The translations under genes and the position numbers were made by a program. Below are positions 12,101 through 24,700 of a stretch of 64,000 nt of DNA, piece after piece. This stretch comes from Heliocidaris erythrogramma (taxonomy: Eukaryota; Echinodermata; Echinoidea; Camarodonta; Echinometridae), in contig CM046854.1 of assembly GCA_025617745.1 (NCBI GenBank), positions 60,159,606-60,223,605 of the forward strand, written 5' to 3'. A model generated the notes under the pieces. That model saw nothing but the letters and a program-made list of their open reading frames with translations, ran no database searches and had not been told where the DNA came from. Position 1 is the first letter of the stretch. Each line of letters begins with the position of its first letter.

Positions 12101-15100
12101 CTCCGCCGAAAATATCTAAAGTCCACTGTCGACAAGATTCAATTTGTGTAGAATTTAATAATAATGATATTAATAATGACGATGATAATAATATTAATAA
12201 TAACAAAAAAATAACGATTATGACAATACTGCATAATAAAACACTTCATATATCGTGCATACCAAAAACCTTTGAAGGGTTACAATGCAATAATGAAATA
12301 AAAATATGAAAATGAAGAGCGTAATAAGAAGAGCTGCCGGAAAATATGTATTAATACAATGGAATAAATATGAGATTACTGTTGAAATGAAACTTTGTTC
12401 TTTAATTTAAATTTTCATTTAATTCACTATGTACACATGGGTTAAAAATGACACTGGGTGAGCACTGGCGGATCCAGGGGGGGGGGGGGCACTACCGGCC
12501 CCTTCCCCCCCCCCCCACCCCCCCCCCCCCCCCCCCCCCCTTGGAAGAAAAGTATGTATTTTGACCATAGACGATCCGCCATTTTCTCAAATTGTGCCCC
12601 CCTTTTAGAATGAAGTCCTTTTTTCTTATTTCTTTTTTTTTGCTTGTCAGGGAATTATGGAGAGAAACTGGACCCCCATAACCCCCCACCCCCTGAGCGA
12701 ATTTTGAAGGTCTATCTATCTTTTCATAGTATCTCGTTTTGTGTTCATGTCGCTATCAATCCGTCATTGTATTGTTTCGATTTATGGTTTTGTTGACATG
12801 CCTACCAAAATGTACGCGCACTTCACTTCAACTGCATGCGCGTAAGAAGTGAACCTTCCTCATAGCAATACTGCAAAGTGTTGACGCCCTCTACGTTCGT
12901 TGTGTTTGACATAAAGGGTTCTCCTTTGGGTTAACCTACCTATATAAAATCCATCTTGATTTGTGGAGTGTCAAAAAATGGGCGTGTCAAAGATAATATA
13001 AAGGCGGTCCTTAGAGAGATTATATCTCCTTCAATAAAAAAAAAAAAAATCAGAATACCAACATACAACACTATTAGTGAGGTATTATATCCGGAAGATT
13101 GTAGCTCAGATGGTTTTTTCCTATATTATATGACTTATGTAACCAACGTTTATTATCGATAGTTTCATTACGATTTTCTGTATATAGTTTTTTTTCCGTT
13201 GATTAAGTCTTGTTTTCACATTTATGTAATCTTCGCCTACTGTTATGTTTTATTTTGCTACTTTAGTACATTCTTATTACTTGTCGTACGTGTACGATAG
13301 TCTTGTAGCCGTACTAATGTGTTTTCTTAGTGTATATTTTAATCAGTTATTTAGGTAAGGACCCCATTGGAAATAAGCCATTTCGGCTTTCATGGGCTAT
13401 CATGTCATGGTACCTGGTTATGTTTGTATTGCAATATACCTGACGAATAAAATCAAAATCAAATCAAATCAAATCAAATACAACAAAAGTTACAACAATT
13501 TTTGAAAATATCAACCCTGAAATAATTATGTTTAAAAGTGAGTTGTCGTCAATTAAGACATACTGAATATAATCATCGGATTTTACTTCAAGACTTTACA
13601 CATTATTCCTGATAAAGAAATGATTGCAGTTTAGGTTATACACCTTTTCTCGTTTTTCTTATTCTTCGAATTTTTTGCTCAATAATCGGTATGATTTTCT
13701 TTTCTGTTTCATTTTAGTTTTGGTTTTGGTTTGGTTTGCTTTGTTTGTTTTTCCTGAGAATTCCCACTTCTTTTCAGATGCTCTTCGTGTAAGTCTTTAA
13801 ATTTGGCAGGTGGGTTTTGATATACTCTGGACTAAAAATATCTAAACACAACAAAACCACTGACGTCAGATATTGAGATCTTGGCCTCTGGTACCAAAAA
13901 TCTTTCGCATAATGTAATGGAATAAAAAAACTAAATCCAATACTGTGCGTTATTTGTTATCCATGCAGACTGCCTTTGTTTAGCGAGATTTATTCATTAG
14001 TAAGTGGAATTGAAGGAGGCTTATGATCATGTGGAGCAAACCGTTGAATGCTATGAAAACTGATCGAAGCATTAAGCCAAAAACAAACTTATGAATAAAT
14101 TAATTACATGAAGGAGGGGGTGGCTTGCAAGACACCAGAAACGTTAAGTTACATATAAAAGTTTGGAATAATCTCCAGGAGAAAAGTACGTGTCTCAAAA
14201 CAATTAGCAATATAATTAAAATATAACCGGTCCCACCCTGCTCATTACGATCATTTCATACATAAGTTGGAGTTTTTTTTTGTTTAACTCACACCTATAG
14301 TTCTTTGATTTTACAAAAGAGGAAGAAGATTACGATTTTGCTACCAAAGGCGACTTCTGTTTAAGCAAATATAGGCGAAGTCATTATTTTTGTTCGTGTT
14401 AAGTTGTGAACCTAGAGCTTAGACTTCCAGTTTCATGAATACGAGACAGATGCGTGATCATCTGTAAATCCTTTTATGAATGTATTCAGAATGGTACAGT
14501 TCATTCAGTTTAACTCAAAAGTTGTAGGCCCTACCTTCGTACTAACCTAATTCCTAATCGACATGGAATCATACAGAATAATATTAGTTATGAAAGGGCT
14601 TTGTGTATGATATGCGTTCTTGAACACAATCCTATAGTCAAGCATAGCAATCCCTCTAGATCGTGATCATGAATGAGGCTGTCATAACTCTGTACAGTTA
14701 TGACAAAGAGATGACTGAACAATTGACATGTATGACTTGTCAAAATAAGGAACTCGTGACTTTTTTGTCAGAGCGCAGTTTATAACACCTGTATATTGAT
14801 AATAATGCAGGCCCTAATTACACTTGGAAGCTTCAAGATCAAAATATTGCAATGTAGCATATTTACACTTTGATACTGGTATCTGGATAGGATTCTGATG
14901 TGAGCCATTGAGACACTTTTCTGAAGATTCACGAGAGATTTCAAACTGAATTGAACTCCCATCAGGCCCTTCCCGGGTAAACAATGCCTGACATAAAATT
15001 CACGAAAACTAAGAACCGTTCTTGAAGACCACCTCCCGAAAGGGTCTTCTGAAGTGCTCCAGAAGAACGCTTCCTGGACCACTTTACCATTCACACTCAC

Positions 15101-15695
15101 CTCAGAACCGCTTCTGAGGAATAGGTCTTAGACCGCTCTGACGAAGTGAGTGAGAATGGTCTCTAAGAGCCCTTTCACACTCGGCAGCCCTCCGAAGGTC
15201 GCTCAGTGGAGGGGTGTATAGGGTATCAGATTTTATCAGTTTTCCTCCATAATTCTCTGACAAGCAAAAAAAGTTAGCAGTTATACAATTTTTTTAAAGC
15301 CCCTAAATCCGCCACTGATCCATGCCCGGACTGTCACGTCATTCTTGGCGGTGGGCCTCTTTACAATTTTTTTTCTTGGAGGGTTAATAGAACGACATTG
15401 TTATAGTCTTGTGGGCTCCCAAACTAAATTTGGTGCTCGATCCGGGTTTTTTCACAATTTAGGCAAGAGCCCGTATACGCCAACCTGGGTTTCAAGAAGG
15501 GGGCCTCGGCCGATTCGCCCCTCTTGATCCGCCCCTCTTGATCCGCCCCTGCTATTCTGTCATGGATGTGAAGAATTGGATTGCATAGTGTTGGTGGTCG
15601 ATCTCATTAAATTGAACGATTGGGGAAAAAGCAATAAGAGATCATTTTTTTTTATTATTTTGTTCCAATTGCTTTATTTTTACTGTTTGTTTCTG

Positions 15696-15726
<31 letters not shown>

Positions 15727-18700
15727 CAGTGAGCAATTAATCATGTAAATCATGTAAATCACTTGTAATTTTGTGATTTCTGTTGATTTCCTAATAAAAA
15801 CACAAATAAAAAAAAATAGATTTTTTTTCCTCAATTCTATTGGAGTCATTTTTTACAGATCGGTTGTCAGAGAGAATAAGAAAAATGAGAGGGGGAGGAG
15901 AGAGAGGCAAAGAGAGCTGGGGCAAAAGTTATGGGATATTCCTACAAAAACAGAATAGGACTGATAATGAATAAATTATATCATCAGCTGCTATTGTTGG
16001 TTACTAGTTAATTTAATTTAAAACACAGAGGCTATCCCCCCCCCCACCCTTTTGTACAATCGGTAAAGGACCTATTGCGTTGGTGATGGCTTTGGAGCAA
16101 GCCCCTAGACTGTTTTCTTTGCCTGTCGTCTCGCATTCCTACAGCAGAATATTACAAATAACTTACCGTAAGTTGGTTATATTGGTGGCGTATCCAGGAA
16201 TGCAGGGGAGGGGGAAGCCCACGCCTGACGCACAAAAAAAATCATCAGATGCATTCTATTTTTAATTTTAGGACAAGCAAGGGAAAAGAATTATCAGTTT
16301 TCAGATTCTTTCTTTGCGGGGGGTACACATTTCCTTTCATTCGATGTGTAACTAAGACAGGTCAGATTTGGTTTTGACTGGCACATAGGGGAACATATAT
16401 TCCTGGATATATAATCTTGGATACGACACACTTAATTTCATATAAGGAATTGCTCGCACGCAATCTCATTTTATTAATGCCTTTTCTGTCGTGACCCCCT
16501 TTGAAAAGAATAAGGCTAATAAAATTACATTACAGGCCTATAATCCATATAATTTCCATAAATCATATCAAAAGAAATATTCTGATTTAATAGAAAAATA
16601 AAGATAGAGCATTATTATTTTTAAAATAACTTTTCTCGACATTCCCGTCAGATATCGCAGTGTTTGCTCATACAGAGCTTGATATCAGGGAACATGTTTG
16701 GACCCCCCGCCCCCCCCCCCCCCAAAAAAAAAAAATCATCACATAAATATTAGAAATTTCACAGCAAATAACTTTAACAAAAATACAAACATCTAGTCCG
16801 AGGCCCCCCTCCCAACTCTCTCCCTCTCCTCCCTGGTGCAGTTAGAGTTGATTCCTGTCTGTTTTGGGACATAAGTTTGTATTTGAAGGGACAATATCAA
16901 TATTATGCCCTTTAATACGGCTTTACCAAAAGGCAAAAGCGCTGTCCAGAACAAGAAGTAAAAAATAAAAGAAAATTAAAAAAAATACAAACATCCTGAT
17001 TAAGACTCTAAACTTTCCCTCTGGGCCGATCGACATGTACCACAATATATACGCGTGCTTTATTTCGGCACTGAGCACTCTTCGTATATAAACTCCTTGG
17101 TCTCTGTCATTATTTTTGTTTTGTCAGCTACGCCAGAAGGATGTGCTTCTAAAAACCTTAAAGGACAATTAACCCCACGTGATATTCTAGATGCACCTAT
17201 TGTCTGCTACGTCTTTCCATGGAGGCTGCCATTTTGTGCATGACACGGATCATTAGGTACCATATGCATTGATAATAGCCTACCTTTACAACAGATACGT
17301 CGCTTTGTTCTGATTGTATTACGATTGTTATTGGCCATGGGCCTAGATAATTGACGACCCATGAGTTCTAATAGCCATCCTGTAAAGCAGATTCCTCGCT
17401 TTGTTTTGGTATTGTTACGATTGTCTCCGTCCTTGACGTCAATTCTCCGTCCTTGACGTATATTTTTTATGAAGTATATTTTTTATGAACAAATTAAGAC
17501 CTTTTAAAAAATATATAAAACTAAACTTACATTTCAGAATATGTGACTTTATCTAATATATATTTGTCCTCTAAAAATCAATTACAAGTTAACGATGAAG
17601 GAAATTTTACTTGGGATGAAAAATATGTTCGTGTACACATAAAGTAATGGCAGCCCCCTTATTATTGCTAGCAGACGATAACTTGGCTGGAAAATAGTGA
17701 TTTATATCTATATCCTGTGTTTTTAAATGAAATTGCATGTATCAAATAAGAGGCATATACTACACCATTCAAAATAAGCTAATTCATACGCTGAGGTTAA
17801 TTTCCCTTTAATCTGCAGGTTGCCCAGCCTCTAAGATATTATTTTATTTGTAAAACAGCTACACTTCAACTCTACATATATTTTGACGAAAGCCATTATT
17901 ATTAAAGACTGGACTTCAACCTTATATTTATGTCTGCACTGTTTCTTCATTGAGACTGTTTTCGCCACCGTACCACTACATAAGCCCATGATAATTTCTG
18001 TTATGTGTTTACTACATTGTGATCACAGCTTGTATACAAGTAGGAGAGTGGGATTATAATGTACGTTCCAAGTTATATGTTTTGGGAGAGTAGAAATTAA
18101 ATATACGTATATATGCATGTATATATGTCACTTATTTCACTTATTACACATGGTTTTTCCCCCTTTCATTCTAATATCAGTTTGGCAAAATATAATGCTG
18201 GGTTTGTGAAAAAAAATGGGGTGGATATAAGATTGTGAGATCATCACTTGCAAGAGGGGTAGGGACCCGGGCTGGAGCAGGCTGAGCCTGAGGGATGTAA
18301 CTCTCTTCCCAATCACTGTCGTCTGATTCGGTCTCCGACTCGGAACTTATGTACATAGGTTCCCTGTCAGAGTCTCCATTTTCGCTGACATAGTCGGCAA
18401 CATAGAGATCATGGTATACATGGTATAGTTGTCGTGCTTCGTCTCCGTCATATACCTTTCGCGGTTGTTTTCTGGTCACGGTTGGAGCATTCGAATTCGA
18501 TATCAATTAGCGCAAAAGTAGAAGGCTGGCTGTATAATCTAAAGACTGCTTGATGTAGCGTTTCGGTTTTCGATGGTGCACGATGTTACATTAGATAGCG
18601 CTAGCGAATAGAAGCGGTAACTATACAGCGTACGTAAAGGACCTTTGCTGGGCCCAGCGAAGTGTAATGCATTCTGGAATATGTTTTCCGCGCGCGCGAG

Positions 18701-21700
18701 CTCAAGAAAGTTATCGGCGGATCCAAGGGGGGGGGGGCACAGCCGGACCGTGCCCCCCCCCCCTCCCTTTTGGAAGAGAAGTATGAATTTTTGCCATAGA
18801 CGATCCGCCATTTTTGCCATAGACGATCCGCCATTTTCTAAATTGTGCCCCCCCCCCCTTTTAGAGTGAAGACCTTTTTCTTTTCTATTTTTTTTTCTTT
18901 TTTTTTGCTTGTCAGGGAATTATGGAGGGAAACTGAACCCCCATAACCCCTTACTAAGCGAGTTTTGAAGGTTTGAAACTTGAAAGAGACTACAAGTATT
19001 GGACTTATATTTTCTTACTCAGTTTCACCTTATTTTTAAATAAGCAAAAGAAAATTTCGTAATATATTTCTCTGCCGAGATTCAAACTCGCGGTCCTTTC
19101 ATCGATAGCGCACCAGATTATCCGATTGCGCCACACAGAACAGCTGCTCAATGGCCTTGCTCATTTAATTTTATCATATCCCTACAGTTCGTTTTCATGA
19201 ATATTCATGCCGACTAGTCTTGACGGAATAAACCGTATCATGAGCAATTTGACGTATTAGCGGTACGGTCAAAAAACACTCGACCCGCTAGAGGTCTTCT
19301 TCTTCTCTCGTATGTCATTCACATCAGCCAAAATTGGCAGTTACTGAGGTAGGTGACCAGGGGAGCGTTTCATCAAGTGTTTTGTCAGTGACTTTTACCG
19401 ACAACTGTTATAAGCTACTGAAATCCTTGATGAAACGCTCCCCTGGTCTGGGTTGTCTACCTCTGTGAGTGGGCATGGGGGTCTCATCACAGGACACTCA
19501 TTGATAACATGTACATGGGTTTGTACTTGTCCACATGGGCAGAGGTCAGTGTCTGTGATTCCCCATCTTTTCATGGTTGCTGCATATCGGCCAAAACCAG
19601 ACTGCAATCTGTTCAGTTGTACCCAGGGCTTTCTTGGTAGATTGCAACCTGGGGGTGAGTTGTCCAGGCATCAAAGTAAGGCTGGAGCCGCTCTGGTATT
19701 TCTGAAGTTGGAGGTTCTGCTTCTTCCAGATTTTCAAGGAATGTGCGGTGGGGGTTCCTTGACCGCAGCCTGTGTGGGGCCTCTTTTTCGTAGAGGATGT
19801 GGTGCAGGAAGTGATTTTACTTTAATAGTGGATTTCTTGTAGAGTCGTCTGCAGGTGATGTCTCGGCGGACTTGTGGGGATTGGATCCCAGACAAGAATG
19901 GCAGATGACTCAGACGATTGGATCTAACAGAGCCCGAAATAAGCCTCATAGCCTCCTGGATAGGAATATCAATTCTATGGGTGTGAACACTCTGCGTCCA
20001 AACTAGCCTTTTGACAAGGCCTCGTGACTTGGCTATTTTCCTCGTCATGCTGTGCCTGAGATGAGACTAGCCGGCGACGAAAGGAAAAAACACGGCCCGG
20101 GTGAACGCGCGATCGAGCGACTTTACTCGCGAGGCCTTTTGGAACCCGGGTTTCCATCGTCCGATATGAATTATTCACGAGTTGACATTCGTATGCTAAC
20201 ACGCCTACCGAGGATTATCGACCAATCACAACGCTATCTGCGGGGCTTGCTTTCCATGATTGATGTACTAGTAGCGCGCACGGGCCGCGCTAGCTCGTGA
20301 TGAAGGCGAATTTGCATACCAGATGTATGCTGACGTCATGCGAAAATATGTTTGCTGATTGGCTCCTACCTATAAGGTAGCAGATCCTCGCTAGGAACAA
20401 AGGATAACATAAGAAATGCAGGCCAAATTCCTCGGACTCACGTCGCTTGATCGCGCATTCACCGGGCTGGGCGGCTAGTCTTGTTATGCAGCCACTACTA
20501 GCTTACTTGCCGAGAAAAATAGCCAAGTCACGAGGGCCTTGTCAAAAGGCTACGTCCAAACCGGTGCGCAGTACTCTGCTGCAGACTGTACCAAGGCCAT
20601 GGCAGAGGTCCTGAGTGTGTTAAAGGAAGCACCCCAGTTCATGCCGGCTGGGCGCCTGATTAGGGCCACTCTGAAGGAAACTTTGCATATCCTGTTTGAG
20701 AGGTGGTTTTTGAAGGTGAGGCTGCGGTCCAGTTTAACTCCAAGGTAAGCAGGAGTTGCGTCGAATTTGAGGAGAGCAGAGTCTAGCCTTTTCATGAGGG
20801 CAATTCTTTCTAAAAAAAAAAGTAGCCCCTGTGGACAACTTTGGGCTATTTCTTGAATTGCTGATATCACATTCTCCCTGCGAATACTGCGTAACGAGTA
20901 TCAGTATTCATAATTTCATATGCACTAATGCGTGTTGTATTATTATCATCCCTTTTTCACTATCAAGTACTCCCTCCTTTCATCTTAAGATACATCTGAT
21001 TTTGTGATTGTGAGGTTGCAGAGGTAGCACATAATTTAACTACAATTACACTGGAGTTACATAGGATAAACTCACAATATCACACTATCAGCTGTAATGA
21101 GAAGATCTGGGTGAAATTTTAATAATACAATGAATTTAATACTACAGTGAATATAGTTTTTATGTACAGTGAAAGTTGAAATATGCATTAAATCAAATCA
21201 GATTAATACATTCCTCTGTTTTGAACTGTAGACTATGTTTTGACAATCTACTGAAGTATATGACTGTTATTTTTAGGCTTCTTTTGTACATATATTATTT
21301 TATCCTTTTTATGTATTTCCTACCATGTCATAATAGAGTTGCAGATTCCTTGAAGAATTAAATACAATGTACAACATTTGAATAGGTAAATTCAATTTGT
21401 TTTGTGATTTGTTTGTTGTCACTGAATTAAATTGAAATGGTATCTATATGAAAGTCCACATGTGTTACGGGCCAAAGACACCCCTGAACATCTCCTATCA
21501 CAATATCCATATTCACAACATCAGATCACACCAGATCCCAACGCAATCCGACAAAACAGTAATGAACTTAGGAGGCCATCGTGTGCATGTCAAAGTCTCT
21601 AGCCGCGAACCATTTAATCACTAGTTTTCGATCAAGGCGCACGCAGGCGCATCACACCTCCACCCTTTAAGAACGAAAGTGATAAAAGAACTTTCGTGAA

Positions 21701-24700
21701 ACACTAGGTAGCTTACAACTACGAAATTTGGTTTTCGAGGTAACAATGTCATAAAATCACCAAAACTGCAAAAAGAGCTATTTTGCCTAATGTACCTCAA
21801 ATAACCGTCTGTCTTTGATTAATAAATGTTTACACATTCCTTTTTGTTTGATTACTGATCAAAAATCAATCATGCCTCAAGAATGTTAATATGCTAATAT
21901 GTGTACTGTACACTAATCCTGTGACCTAACTATACTTTTACAAAAAAAATAATTGGTTCATTAAGATACATGTACAATGAAAATACCATACGCGGTCAAC
22001 CATCATGTTTTACCAGTTAAGTCATCAAAAATGACTCAAAAATAGTGTCGTGGTCTAGTGGATACGTCACCGGACTGTGGATCTCATGGTTTGCGGTTCG
22101 AGTCCCGCCGCGGCACTAATGTCCTTTGGCAAGACATTAATCTACATTTGCCACTCTCTACCCAGGTGTAGTAAATGGGTACCCGGTAGGAATTTATTCC
22201 TTGAAATGCTGTGAGCACCGAATTCGGTAGCCTAGCTACAGCCGGGGTAATAATACTTCGGCGCTTAGAAACATTTGTATTAAGCGCATTATAAATGCAA
22301 TGTATTATTATTATTATTATATTCATTAACAATACATGTACATGCATTACCTGTAGTATCCTTAATATGAATACAATATTATTCATGTCTAAATACTTTC
22401 AATGTTTCAAGGTTTCAAATATCAACATGACGAAACTTGGATGTCATGAATGTTTGACATAAAACTCAGTTTTCAATAACAATCTATCATTTGTTTCTTT
22501 TTAACACAGGTAATTCATGTTAAAAAAAAACATGCCTCCTCTAGAACCAACGATAATGACTCGTAAAAACAATATTACATTCGATACTGCATTACATTAT
22601 GCTCTATCAAAATTGTCACTCTTTTATGACGTTTTCACTCATAAAAATATACAGTGTCATTTAAGCAGAATAGACATTCTCCTCAAAAATGAAAAATTTA
22701 TCAAGAAATAAAAGCTTTACATGTATAATGATTGCTCAATGTATCGTTTTGGTACAATTTCTGAACAATTTTGCTATCATGTATCAAATTTCTTTCAAAA
22801 AGATCTGTTTTAATGCCAAATTACATCACAAACTCAAAACAAGCCCCCATGTGACTAGTGACAATATAAATTGAGCATTACTGTATTGTGAGCCAAATAA
22901 CACATGAAGTTAGAAGTTCGAATCGACAATTTAAACTAATTCTGGGCAACATTTATAAGTTTGATGATTTTGAAAGTTCAAGTTCAAGTTCAACCATCAC
23001 CGGTCAAAATTTCAACAGTCTACCCACGGGAAAGCGTATCGGCGATAACATTGTCTTTTCCCCGGATGTGTTCTATCTTCAAATTATGCTCTTGAAGCAT
23101 CAATGCCCATCTCATCAGCCTACTGTTCTTATTCTTCATCCTGCTGAGAAATGTGAGGGGATTGTGGTCTGTTCTGACCAACACTGGAAACCGATGGTTG
23201 GACACATACACATCAAAGTGTTGAAGACACAGTATTAGTGCTAAAGTTTCCTTTTCAATGGTGCTATATCTCGCTTGATGTGGATTCAGTTTCTTTGACA
23301 TATAGCAAACAGGTCGCTCCACACCAGAATCATCCTCTTGGATGAGCACACCTCCTGCTCCAATGTCACTCGCGTCCACTTCGAGAATGAATGCTCTCGC
23401 GAAATCTGGTGCCGCTAAGACAGGTTCACTAGCAAGTGTCGCCTTCAGTCGTTCAAACGCGATCTCGCATGTTGTAGTCCAAACATATGGCACATCCTTC
23501 CGCAGCAGATTCGTAAGGGGAGCAGCGACATCAGAAAAGTTCTTGCAGAACTTCCGGTAGAATCCAGACATCCCAAGAAAGCGGCGTAGGGCTCGCTTGT
23601 CTTCTGGAACAGGAAAGTTCAGAATGGCTTCCACCTTGGCATCAAGTGGACGAACAGTCCCAAGCCCAACGACATGGCCTAGGAATGATACCTGAGCATG
23701 AGCAAATTCTGACTTCTTCAGATTAACAGTTAGGTTTGCCTTGGAGAGACGATCGAAGAGAGACCTTATGCGTTGAAGATGCTCTTCCCAAGTGTCGCTG
23801 TACACAACAATGTCATCAAGGTAAGCCTGACATCCTTCTAGTTCAGAAATCACAGCATTCATCAGCCGTTGAAAAGTGGCAGGAGAGTTCTTCATGGCAA
23901 ATGGCATGACTTTGTATTGGTAGAGACCTTCTGGCGTAACGAATGCAGACAGCTCTCTCGCCCTCGGCGACAGGGGCACTTGCCAGTACCCTTTTAGCAA
24001 GTCGAACTTTGACACAAATTTGGCACTCCCTATTCGGTCTATCAGGTCATCAATGCGTGGTATTGGGTATGAATCTGATTTGGACTTGGAGTTCAACACC
24101 CTATAATCAGTGCAAAACCTATATGTACCATCTTTCTTTGGTACCAACACACAAGGAGAACTCCACTGACTGTTACTAGGTTCAATAATGTCATTGACCT
24201 TCATGTATTCAACTTCCTTCCTAAGAATCTCCATCTTTGAAGGATTCACCCTATATGGATGCTGTTTAACTGGAGGAGACTCCCCCACATCAACGTCATG
24301 CTCTATGAGAGTGGTTTTACCAGGAACATCACCAAACAGGTGGCTATATTCACGGACAATCTCTTGCAACGAATCTCTCTCACTGGCCGGAAGATAACTC
24401 AACCTTTCACCAAGATTTCCAAGTATCTCAGAATTCTCAAGCCTTAATTCAGGCAAGCTGAGATCAACTTCCTTCTGCACATCAATGTCAACACTATCGC
24501 TCTGACAACAAGCAACACCAACACTTGCAACATGCTTCTCTATGCCATCTTTATTGCTTTCTACATACTCTTTGAGCATGTTAATATGACAAAGACGTTT
24601 CTGTCGTCTCCGATCAGGAGTGCAAATAACGTAATTCACATCACTGACTTTCTTATCCACAAGGTATGGACCAGAGTACCGAGCCTGTAGGCAATTGCCT

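Noticed and set aside
18539-18869. Several overlapping frames around the poly-G repeat
   Set aside because: Poly-Gly/poly-Pro translations of homopolymer runs on both strands; shadows of the repeat.
19453-20300. Plus-strand frames of 82-129 residues
   Set aside because: Antisense shadows of the jockey-like LINE and of the fold-back element inside it.
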